Below, in pieces: positions 51,966 through 58,755 of a stretch of DNA of 58,755 nucleotides (positions are counted from its first letter, which is position 1; every line of letters starts with the position of its first letter). Below the pieces are notes generated by a model. That model saw nothing but the letters and a program-made list of their open reading frames with translations, was not told the origin of the DNA and did not search any database. The stretch comes from Bacteroidota bacterium. GTDB taxonomy: Bacteria > Bacteroidota > Bacteroidia > Chitinophagales > Chitinophagaceae. The DNA lies in NCBI GenBank assembly GCA_005884665.1, contig VBAT01000010.1:335849-394603 (forward strand), written 5' to 3'. The position numbers and the translations under genes were made by a program.

Positions 51966-52211
51966 CTATTGATATCGAGCACCTGCGAAAAAGATAAGTT
52001 CGAATGTTTCTTTGTCGATTGCATTCATGTCAGGGAGGATCACGCCCATCTCCGACATGCCGCCGCCAAAATTTCCAGGGAGAGGAGGGACCGCTAAACA
52101 TTGATGGATACTGCCGGCAACCGGGCGAGGAAGAAAAATGCAAGATGGATCACGCTGAATGTGTTCAACCACAACGAGCATGCCCGAAAAGTTTATGAAG
52201 ATGCCTGGTAA
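51966..52211 (+). pseudogene. eroded GNAT acetyltransferase
   Basis: The plus strand gives two GNAT-like pieces in different frames. Frame one (51966-52097) has FECFFVDCIHVREDH, like the central strand and start of the acetyl-CoA loop, then stops. Another frame (52107-52211) has ARWITLNVFNHNEHARKVYE, the classic C-terminal GNAT block (LxVFxHNxxARxxYE), and ends DAW before a stop. The acetyl-CoA loop (RGxGxG) is lost and there is no N-terminus, so this is a decayed gene. Neighbours are lacI (divergent) and a small Gly/Gln-rich protein gene. Confidence 0.6.
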
Positions 52212-52241
52212 AAAGGAATGTATCAATACCTGAAAGAGCTA

Positions 52242-52275
52242 AAATAAAAACACCCCTGGTGTTGACCAGAGGTAT
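52242..52275 (-). terminator. rho-independent terminator of the Gly/Gln-rich protein gene
   Basis: On the minus strand, stem ATACCTCTGGT/ACCAGGGGTGT (11 pairs, two G-T) with a CAAC loop, then TTTTATTTT. It lies 20 bases after the stop of the gene at 52295. Confidence 0.75.
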
Positions 52276-52294
52276 CTTTATAAAAAGGCAAGCA

Positions 52295-52510
52295 TTACCT
52301 TTTATTACTTCCTGAGTCGGAGCGGTTCTTGTCCTTCTCGCTCTGAGAGGAATCACCTGTGTTCTGGCGACTGCCCTGGTTCCCTTGCTGACTACCCTGG
52401 TTACCTTGTTGACTTCCTTTCTGAGATGATCCACTGCCACCTTGGTTGCCGCTTTGGCGACCCTGATCGCCCTGGCCCTGTTGACCTTGATTTTTTTGAT
52501 TCTCTGCCAT
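52295..52510 (-). CDS. small hydrophilic Gly/Gln/Ser-rich protein
   Basis: 71 residues from ATG 52510, almost all Gly, Gln, Asn, Ser, Lys and Asp with QGNQGSQQ-type near-repeats (GSQQGNQ twice, GSRQN once) and a charged tail (SEKDKNRSDSGSNKR). No hydrophobic core, so probably disordered. Related small hydrophilic proteins are annotated as hypothetical in Bacteroidota and have a composition like desiccation- or stress-related hydrophilins. The longer frame to 52624 adds 38 residues of ordinary composition without support. A good terminator follows, which argues that this is a real gene. Confidence 0.65.
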   Translation of the reverse strand: MAENQKNQGQQGQGDQGRQSGNQGGSGSSQKGSQQGNQGSQQGNQGSRQNTGDSSQSEKDKNRSDSGSNKR

Positions 52511-52909
52511 AAAATAAATTTTATAGTTATTAAATCGTACACAATCATTCTTGAAAAAAGTATGCCATTGCGGTTCTAATTTACAAAGTATGATGTGACA
52601 CCGGCCTTGTAGAAATTTTACCACAATTCTGTCAGCGATTTTGTGGTTGTGAATTTTTTAAGGCATATACCGGTGGAATTACTCACAGTCTCAGAATTCA
52701 AAAACAAAATCTGTAAATCTGCATTCCCCTGGATGGAATGTATTTGGCATTAAGAAAGTAATACTAAGCATGGGGCCCGATGGGGACCCATTTGTTTTGC
52801 TTGCACGCCGGATGACCGGAATTGTTGCGCAGTTTTTCCGTGTGAATATTTTATTGAAAAACCTTATTGCGGGCACGTCATTTGTTTAACGTTTTTATAA
52901 TGAGTGAAT
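52511..52909. other. intergenic stretch between two divergent small genes, no other gene supported
   Basis: A 61-codon minus-strand frame (52691-52876) has no recognisable family. The region should hold both promoters; no strong TTTG/TAnnTTTG pair was found. Confidence 0.5.
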
Positions 52910-53164
52910 ATGCCCTGGTATAACGGCGACTATCCGCCTTCCTATAAAAATCAGCCTCCGCGTTTGCGAGCAAAGGCTACAGAAATTGCTAATACATTAC
53001 TTAATGAAGGAATGCCAGAAGGAATTGCTATCGCTACAGGTTTAAAAAGAGCACGGCAATTTTTTACTCCAAAATCGAAAAGGCAGAGGCCGGCAACAGC
53101 AAAAAATACGGCAACTCAGGCTATGGAAAACCGAAACATCCTATCGAACAACAAGGAGAAATGA
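52910..53164 (+). CDS. small YdaT-like protein of unknown function
   Basis: 84 residues from ATG 52910 (a GTG at 52904 is also possible). The N-terminal half MPWYNGDYPPSYKNQPPRLR, then ATEIANTLLNEGMPEGIAIATG, matches a widespread small-protein family like B. subtilis YdaT, in which MPW, DYP, SxKN and ANA/TLL-x-EG-x-x-EG-x-AI are conserved. The C-terminus is basic and low in complexity (KSKRQRPATAKN). Function unknown. It is close to the divergent Gly/Gln-rich gene, in a group of small possibly stress-linked proteins. Confidence 0.75.
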   Translation: MPWYNGDYPPSYKNQPPRLRAKATEIANTLLNEGMPEGIAIATGLKRARQFFTPKSKRQRPATAKNTATQAMENRNILSNNKEK

Positions 53165-53213
53165 TAGTTGACGAGCCGGGTCGGGCGGAAACTGCATCCA
53201 ACAAGAATATAAT

Positions 53214-54656
53214 TTATTGCGCCTTAAAATTCCATTTGGAATTGTCACTTTTAAAATCAAATTCTGCAAGTGTTGGTGTACTGTCTCCTGAAGATACCAG
53301 TGCTAGTTTCCTACCTGAAGCCGGAACTACTTTAGGCATTATTCTATAGGTTCCATCAGTCAATTGATCGATTCGCCATAATTGTTCTGGTGCGCCGGTA
53401 AATGCCACTACTGTTATTACTTCTGCATCGGCAGTTGCTGCTAATGCCCGATCTGTTCCTGCTATCACAATTTTATAATACGGTCCTCCTAAATATCCTG
53501 TTGTATCAGGCGCATCCGTGATCGTCCATTTTTGATGGGGGCGGCCCATGTAATCTCCTATTCTTGCAGCAATGTTGCCTGTCGGCCAGGTCTTAATTAC
53601 ATCTACTAATTCCTGGGGAGGAACAGGTTTTATTGGTTCATCGTTGGGCCGACCAAATCCCCGGGGTCCACCTGCCATTCGTATAAAATCAACTGCCAGC
53701 TCTAAAGCATATCCTCTTCTCTCCGATTCAATTTCATAAGTGCCTTCTTTAAACTTGTCTCCTGCAACAGGCCATCCATCTTTCCAAAGCAGTGGAAGTA
53801 TGCCCAATACGCTGCGACCACCTTGTTCTAAATCTGCTTCATAATGCAAAGACATTTTCTCCACTCCTTTTTCAAGAATCATATGTCCAAAATGCCCCGG
53901 GCCTATTAATCCTCCGCGAGTAGCAACAACCATTTTGCCTCCACCTTCCAACATGTTTCTTCCTACGTTATCGAGATAAGGACCTGTTATTTTTTTTGAA
54001 CGACCTACCACTACGTTGTAGGTAGAGTTTGCACCATCGCAACAACTACCATGCGTAGCAAGCAAGTAGTACCAACCATCACGATATATCAAATCTGTAG
54101 CTTCACACACAATGGCTATATCGACCGGTTTACTACCTTCTTTGAGCTTTCCTGTCCTGGGGTCCAATTCTACAATGCGACTGAATCCAAAATAGGTACC
54201 ATATGTTAGCCAGAGGCGTCCGGTAGTAGGATCCAACATAAGACCCGGGTCAATGGCGTCATTCTCTTCATAGCCATCCGATGTAGCAACAACAACCGGC
54301 TCCGAATATTTAAAGTCGGAGGATTTCGGATCGAGTGTTTTGTTCCACATCGTAAGAATAGCGCCTTTGTGTGCGCCGCCGCCACCGGTTGCTCCATACG
54401 CTACAAGATAGCGGCTGCCAATTTTGATGGCATCGGGAGCAGCTCCACCGCCCGGTCTCACAGCACCGCCATTCCATGTCCAGCCATCCTGGGATATCAA
54501 TCCACCACCACCTGTGCCAAATGTGTAATACTTTCCGTCACATTCAACGATGGTTGATGGGTCATGGATAAATGGTTTTCCTACCTGTGCTATTGATGTT
54601 TGTGTTATCGATACCGCTAATAAGGCAGCCAGGCAGATTATTTTCATTCTTTTCAT
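53214..54656 (-). CDS. GH43-family glycosidase with C-terminal beta-trefoil-like domain
   Basis: 480 residues from ATG 54656, signal peptide ending TSIAQV. Five-bladed propeller GH43 triad: Asp32 in IHDPSTIVECDGKYYTFGTG, Asp136 in NDAIDPGLMLD, Glu185 in VCEATDLIYRDGWYYLLA. The SGYEENDAIDPG region and HGSCCDGANSTYNV (Cys pair) fit endo-arabinanase-like GH43 members. Residues ~345-480 form an RICIN-like or other beta-trefoil-type module (PHQKWTITD, EQLWRIDQLTDGTYRI, NSKWNFK). Secreted arabinan- or xylan-active enzyme likely. It is the last gene of the minus-strand group. Confidence 0.88.
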   Translation of the reverse strand: MKRMKIICLAALLAVSITQTSIAQVGKPFIHDPSTIVECDGKYYTFGTGGGGLISQDGWTWNGGAVRPGGGAAPDAIKIGSRYLVAYGATGGGGAHKGAILTMWNKTLDPKSSDFKYSEPVVVATSDGYEENDAIDPGLMLDPTTGRLWLTYGTYFGFSRIVELDPRTGKLKEGSKPVDIAIVCEATDLIYRDGWYYLLATHGSCCDGANSTYNVVVGRSKKITGPYLDNVGRNMLEGGGKMVVATRGGLIGPGHFGHMILEKGVEKMSLHYEADLEQGGRSVLGILPLLWKDGWPVAGDKFKEGTYEIESERRGYALELAVDFIRMAGGPRGFGRPNDEPIKPVPPQELVDVIKTWPTGNIAARIGDYMGRPHQKWTITDAPDTTGYLGGPYYKIVIAGTDRALAATADAEVITVVAFTGAPEQLWRIDQLTDGTYRIMPKVVPASGRKLALVSSGDSTPTLAEFDFKSDNSKWNFKAQ

Positions 54657-54705
54657 AATAAATTCCATTTCGAAATAATTGATACTTTAAATAGACTAAT
54701 AGATT

Positions 54706-55464
54706 TTATTCGTAACTGATACTGAAGTTTTTTACTGGCAATCCTTTTTCATCTAAAAAACGAACACAGAAGTTACACATACCCGGTCCATTTATTACAG
54801 CCCCACGTATGATGTTCTTTCCTTTTTTAAGAGTTAAGAGGGAAGAGGTACCATTATCTACAATCATATCCCTGTCACCGGAAAGCATAAGCGCTTCCCT
54901 GCCATTCAACCACCACATGCTTCCAGAATTACATCCGGCTGCTATCCTTACATTTTTGATTTCTTCCGGGCAATTGATGACCGTGACAAGCCAAAAGAGG
55001 ACGCCATATAGCGGCTTGTTTATTGCGTAAGTAAAATGGTGTAAATTGAAGTTGAATGACTTACTGTCCAGGGCATACCATTTTAGTTCTTGATTTCCCA
55101 CTTTAATGGTTTCGCCATTTTTGGGAACTGTGGTGTAATCGTTGGAAAAATTGTCGGTTGAAAAAGTTGTTCTGAGGTAATTGTCGGTGAATATATTATT
55201 TCTAGCAATGTCTTTCTTAACAGGTTCCAGCACCAGCCAACGCTGAATGAATCCCTTGTCGTTGGGTAACTTTTTTACGCTGGTGGCCGGCGTAAAGTGT
55301 CTAGATAGGGTATGCGTGGTATCGCCTTTTATGGGTATGGGAGGCAGGGATGGTCTTTGTTGTTGCGGCGGAGCCTGTCCCGCTACTGTGATGATGGCTG
55401 ATTGTAATTCGAACAAAACCGCAAAAGCCATAACTGGCAACAAGGACTTGTGTTTATTCTTCAT
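54706..55464 (-). CDS. secreted protein of unknown function, possible carbohydrate-binding beta-sandwich
   Basis: 252 residues, signal peptide ending VAGQ, then a Pro/Gln-rich linker (APPQQQRPSLPPIPIKGD). The rest has FIQRWLVLEPVKKDI, IAAGCNSGSMWWLNGREAL and LTLKKGKNIIRGAVIN, wording seen in galactose-binding-like beta-sandwich domains attached to esterases or glycosidases in Bacteroidota. No catalytic residues can be assigned. It lies 49 bases before the GH43 gene in the same direction, so it probably serves the same glycan. Confidence 0.6.
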   Translation of the reverse strand: MKNKHKSLLPVMAFAVLFELQSAIITVAGQAPPQQQRPSLPPIPIKGDTTHTLSRHFTPATSVKKLPNDKGFIQRWLVLEPVKKDIARNNIFTDNYLRTTFSTDNFSNDYTTVPKNGETIKVGNQELKWYALDSKSFNFNLHHFTYAINKPLYGVLFWLVTVINCPEEIKNVRIAAGCNSGSMWWLNGREALMLSGDRDMIVDNGTSSLLTLKKGKNIIRGAVINGPGMCNFCVRFLDEKGLPVKNFSISYE

Positions 55465-55534
55465 GGTAGATTTCTTTTGTAATGATTGTTTCTAAATCGA
55501 GCATACTATATGTAAACCCTGCAAAACGAAGTTA

Positions 55535-55579
55535 AAAAAAGAAAGACGCATGCTCAGTCAACATGTGTCTTTCTTTTTT
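55535..55579 (-). terminator. strong terminator of the gluconolactonase-like gene, bidirectional in form
   Basis: 18-pair stem AAAAAAGAAAGACGCATG (55535-55552) with CATGTGTCTTTCTTTTTT (55562-55579), one G-T pair, 9-base loop, A/T tracts on both sides. Downstream of the gene at 55717 on the minus strand. Confidence 0.8.
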
Positions 55580-55716
55580 ACGAATGGGTTCTGTTTGTGA
55601 GCTTTAAAATTCCACCTGGTATAGTAACTATTCATATCAGACCTGGCAAGTGTCGGTGTGCTATTCGTTATGTTGTGTGCCGTTTTTTTAGCTCTATCTA
55701 CAGTTAACCTATGTTT

Positions 55717-56805
55717 CTAAAATCTTTCTACACCTTTAACATTCATCTTTACTGAAGTAACCCTATCAGGGCTTGTCATAAATAGTATTTTATTATTTTC
55801 TCCTGCAAAAACATTGTTGGTACCCCCGGCGGCAGGAATTGTTAGTATCTTATTTCCATTTTTATCATAAGCGTTTAATCCTACTCCACCGCTTACATAG
55901 ATATTTCCATCTTCATCCAATGACATCCCATCGCAGAAGTTTAAATTATTAACAAGCGTCTGCATGTTGGAAAGGGTCCCATTTGAATTAATATTAAAAA
56001 CCTTGATTTGACCTGTACCATCATAGGTCCAATTGTTTACATACAGCTTTTTGCCATCTGGAGTTCCGGTAACACCGTTTGGCCATGTATCAGCGTTCCA
56101 TCCGCTCATTGTCGTTACCCTAACCAGTGTGTGACTTCCTGGCGCCAGATAATAAACGTGACCACCTTTGCCCGTTACAGCCTGTTCGGAGTGTGTTGGT
56201 TCCCAATTTTGCTTGCGGGGGTCTGATGCATCCCAATAATCTCTCGGAAATATTGGGTCAGTAATATAGATCCCCCCGGTTTTTGGATTGATCCATACAT
56301 CATTGGGACCATTTAATAATTTTCCATTGTAGTTATTTACCAATACTGTATGTGTGCCATTCGGAGCTATCCTCCACAGTTCGCCATGCATATCCGCACA
56401 AGCAATGAGGTATCCGTCTTTGTCCATAGCCATGCCATTAGCACGACCAGTTCCAGTTAAAAATGTAGTGATCTGCCCGGTCGATGCTTTCCATTTATAA
56501 ATTTTATCATTGGGTTGGTCGGTAAAAAATACATTCCCGTGTTTATCAACGGCTGGCCCTTCTGTAAAACCAAATCCTTTTTGAATAGTATCTAACACTC
56601 CGTGCTGGCTTGCTGACACAAGACAATTGGGGTCAAAAAAGGTGCTGCCTGGTATTGGCGTACAGTCGCAATTACGAGCTGTTGTTTCAAATTCTACTTC
56701 ATTAGTATCATCTTTCCCCCGATCAGAACGAAGCATGCTTTTTGTACAGGAAAAAAGCCCTATGGTGCATACCACACCCAGGAAAAAAATCATTTTCTTT
56801 TTCAT
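55717..56805 (-). CDS. SMP-30/gluconolactonase/LRE-family lipoprotein
   Basis: 362 residues from ATG 56805, lipoprotein signal with lipobox GLFSC. Six-bladed propeller of SMP-30 type: FGFTEGPAVDKHGNVFFTDQ with the metal-binding Glu, GRANGMAMDKDGYLIACAD, LNGPNDVWINPKTGGIYITD with Asn-Asp ligands, and GVTGTPDGKKLYVNNW; the last two are typical metal-site segments. These enzymes hydrolyse lactones of sugars, or serve other roles. Anchored in the envelope, it may hydrolyse aldonolactones from glycan oxidation. Single-gene unit closed by the terminator at 55535. Confidence 0.85.
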   Translation of the reverse strand: MKKKMIFFLGVVCTIGLFSCTKSMLRSDRGKDDTNEVEFETTARNCDCTPIPGSTFFDPNCLVSASQHGVLDTIQKGFGFTEGPAVDKHGNVFFTDQPNDKIYKWKASTGQITTFLTGTGRANGMAMDKDGYLIACADMHGELWRIAPNGTHTVLVNNYNGKLLNGPNDVWINPKTGGIYITDPIFPRDYWDASDPRKQNWEPTHSEQAVTGKGGHVYYLAPGSHTLVRVTTMSGWNADTWPNGVTGTPDGKKLYVNNWTYDGTGQIKVFNINSNGTLSNMQTLVNNLNFCDGMSLDEDGNIYVSGGVGLNAYDKNGNKILTIPAAGGTNNVFAGENNKILFMTSPDRVTSVKMNVKGVERF

Positions 56806-57015
56806 ACTAACAAACAATTTTAAGTTTGAAATAAGGACGATAACAATTGGTCAATGTGCAGAATTCTGCATTGAAAGGAAAACTATTTACTTTTGGAAGT
56901 AAAAGCTACCAATAGAAGCCGGTGAGGAATATTAAACAAGAGTATTCCTGGATGACCTGTAATCGTTTCATTGCAGCCGTTAGTTTTACGGCGTCTTTAA
57001 ATTTAAAAAACCAGC

Positions 57016-58686
57016 TTATTTTTTTATCCCGTCATCATTGCCTTTATACTCAAACCAATCGTAGGTAGCAACAGAGGTGGCTGGCTCCCCATTAGAAGTG
57101 CCATACAACGCAAACAAACTCCCAACAAATCCGCCTGCTACCTTTGTGCTGAGGAATGATGCATCCACTCCATCGATTAATAGCTTCCATTTATTTTTTT
57201 TCTCTGCAAAATAGAATGCATAAGTTGACCCTTTCGCTTCAATCTTCAAGTACAGCAATTTTCCCGAAGCGAGTGGTCGAGATGCTAACAAGTCTGCAAT
57301 TTTATTACCCCGGGAGGGAGATTTATACAACTGAATAACTGGCTTACCGTTTTCAGTTGATTTGCATAAAAAGTAGTAATTGTTTTCACTTTGAAAAATC
57401 ATTAGCCCCGCTTTTTCTTTTTCAGAAGCAGGTGTGAAATCAATAGCTGTGGCTGCATAGCCTTTTAAATTTTGCTGCCGGTACCCGAGAAAGGAGGGGC
57501 TTTTTCTTTCAGATGCTGTTTGTGGCCGGAGCGACAATTGAAGAAATCCACTTTTTGCCGTTAAACTATAAGCATTCGTTTCAGGGTTTCTAAGGAACAA
57601 GTAACGATCGTTAAACTTCTTGCTGTTGAAATCATCTCTAAAAGTTACATTACCGCCAAAAGGATTGTTTACTTTTTTGGTTAATGCGGGCAAAGGAACA
57701 GGTAGTGTATAAGAAACCTCCTCGTTTCCATCCAATATATGTGGCCACCCGTCTTTCCATTTAACTGGTAACAGGAAAGTTTCTCTTCCTGTATTATACA
57801 AATCATCGCCGTAAGGACGGCAGGCAAGAAAAACAGCATACCATTTGCCATCGGGTGTTTCTACAAAATCGGCATGACCTGTTGTGGTAACCGGATTTTT
57901 CCGTTGTTTATCCAGGTGACGTTGTGTAAGTATAGGATTATTTTCGTAAGAATCGTAAGGACCATCCACCGATTTACTTCTGAAAACAACTTCTGAATGA
58001 TTGTACCCGGTACCGCCTTCTGCACAGATAAGGTAATACCAGGCATCTTTTTTAAAAATATGTGGCGCCTCTATCCAGATTGGTTTTTTAGACAAATCAG
58101 TGCCGCCATTTACCAGTAATTTTTCCTTCCCTACTACTTTCATAGTATTGATGTCAAACTCATACATGCGAATAGTGCGGTGGCCATTGTATAATGGTTT
58201 ATTATCAGGTGCATCATTGTTATATACCACATAGGCTTTGTCGTCTATGAAATCAATTGAAGGATCTATTCCTTTTACCTCCGGCAACCAGACAGGATTG
58301 CTCCATGGTCCTTTAGGATCTTTGGCTGTAATAATGAAATTTCCTTTCTTATCAATCAGGGTACATAGAATATAAAAAGTTCCTTTGTGATATCGAATAG
58401 TTGGAGCAAACAAACCTCTTGATACTCCCGCATTAGTTTGGTCTAATTGCTCCTCTCTATCCATCGCATTACCGATCTGTTTCCAATTGACCAAATCTGT
58501 ACTATGAAAAATGGGTAACCCGGGAAAATATGCAAAAGTAGAATTGGTGATATAATAATCATTGCCAACCCGACATATGCTTGGATCAGGATAAAACCCA
58601 GCCAGTATAGGGTTGTTAAACGTTTGTGCTGTAGCTCCTAACAACAATACGCTGAATATAGAACACAATAAAAATTTCCTGATCAT
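57016..58686 (-). CDS. GH43-family beta-xylosidase/arabinofuranosidase with C-terminal beta-sandwich
   Basis: 556 residues, signal peptide ending LGATAQT. Propeller triad: Asp34 in LAGFYPDPSICRVGNDYYI, Asp141 in VKGIDPSIDF, Glu206 in PIWIEAPHIFKKDAWYYLI. C-terminal ~330-550 is the GH43 C2-type beta-sandwich (FRDDFNS, LQLSLRPQ, LYKIEA-like end TYDWFEYKG), the arrangement of beta-xylosidase-type GH43 subfamilies. Exo-acting on xylo- or arabino-oligosaccharides is likely. Only 69 bases lie upstream in the window, so its promoter or an upstream operon partner is cut off by the right edge. Confidence 0.92.
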   Translation of the reverse strand: MIRKFLLCSIFSVLLLGATAQTFNNPILAGFYPDPSICRVGNDYYITNSTFAYFPGLPIFHSTDLVNWKQIGNAMDREEQLDQTNAGVSRGLFAPTIRYHKGTFYILCTLIDKKGNFIITAKDPKGPWSNPVWLPEVKGIDPSIDFIDDKAYVVYNNDAPDNKPLYNGHRTIRMYEFDINTMKVVGKEKLLVNGGTDLSKKPIWIEAPHIFKKDAWYYLICAEGGTGYNHSEVVFRSKSVDGPYDSYENNPILTQRHLDKQRKNPVTTTGHADFVETPDGKWYAVFLACRPYGDDLYNTGRETFLLPVKWKDGWPHILDGNEEVSYTLPVPLPALTKKVNNPFGGNVTFRDDFNSKKFNDRYLFLRNPETNAYSLTAKSGFLQLSLRPQTASERKSPSFLGYRQQNLKGYAATAIDFTPASEKEKAGLMIFQSENNYYFLCKSTENGKPVIQLYKSPSRGNKIADLLASRPLASGKLLYLKIEAKGSTYAFYFAEKKNKWKLLIDGVDASFLSTKVAGGFVGSLFALYGTSNGEPATSVATYDWFEYKGNDDGIKK

Positions 58687-58755
58687 TGTTATTTAAATTA
58701 AACGAATTAATAATTATAAGGGTCAATTGTTATTGATGAACCTTTTTATATCCGG

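Noticed and set aside
53161..53349. 62-codon plus-strand frame overlapping the GH43 gene end
   Set aside because: Shadow of the GH43 gene on the other strand; only the first 50 bases are outside it.
1..58755. CRISPR array, prophage, transposase or defence genes
   Set aside because: No regularly spaced repeats, no integrase, transposase, phage structural or nuclease-helicase genes were seen; the only repeats are the tRNA-derived units and short palindromes.

Overview
The window reads as chromosomal DNA of a Bacteroidota bacterium, most likely a Chitinophagaceae relative (Chitinophaga, Niastella and similar). The reasons are a SusC/SusD outer-membrane pair with a long run of secreted glycan-degrading enzymes, a fused alpha/beta 2-oxoacid dehydrogenase E1, -7 promoter boxes of the Bacteroidota TAnnTTTG type, mostly weak Shine-Dalgarno sites, and typical family members (DUF6496, SYLF, Bacteroidota-type altronate dehydratase). 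The genus assignment is inference from recall, not a search result.

Layout. (1) 1-3.8 kb, housekeeping: tail of ribosomal protein L25, pth, an FAH-family hydrolase, and fused E1. (2) 3.8-8.5 kb, potassium locus: kup, a shortened KdpD-like kinase and KdpE-like regulator with no Kdp ATPase genes, beside relics of a second two-component system and three tiny membrane-peptide frames. (3) 8.5-15.3 kb, mixed: SYLF lipoprotein-like protein, PolX/PHP protein, a tRNA with CAT anticodon followed by tandem broken copies carrying palindromic inserts, a basic DUF6496 protein, a pyruvate-oxidase-like enzyme and a DUF72 protein. (4) 15.3-18.8 kb, three signalling genes on the minus strand: a receiver with altered acidic pocket, a PAS histidine kinase, and a PAS kinase whose usual phosphoacceptor His is Lys. 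(5) 19.5-25.1 kb, a compact cytoplasmic four-gene cassette: glycosyltransferase, UDP-galactopyranose mutase, GH1-like/RmlD-like fusion, GH1-like enzyme; the first three are joined by 8-nt overlaps.

(6) 25.9-47.5 kb, a polysaccharide utilization locus. SusC, SusD and a fasciclin-like lipoprotein handle capture and import. They are followed by a GH31-alginate-lyase-family fusion, GH88, GH29, a beta-helix protein and GH105 on the plus strand, then GH28-like, a second beta-helix, a six-hairpin enzyme and a stand-alone alginate-lyase-family protein. GH88 and GH105 act on unsaturated uronates left by lyases, so the target is probably a branched, uronate-rich and fucosylated glycan (pectin-like or an exopolysaccharide). 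(7) 47.7-51.7 kb, control and uronate catabolism: AraC regulator, UxaA altronate dehydratase and a LacI regulator. One identical 15-bp palindromic operator-like site lies upstream of the AraC gene and again upstream of lacI. (8) 51.9-53.2 kb, debris and small proteins: an eroded GNAT gene, a Gly/Gln-rich hydrophilic protein and a YdaT-like small protein. (9) 53.2-58.7 kb, a second enzyme group on the minus strand: two GH43 enzymes, an uncharacterized secreted protein and an SMP-30/gluconolactonase-like lipoprotein; it probably continues past the right edge.

All calls come from reading the sequence and recalled family knowledge; no database search was run.
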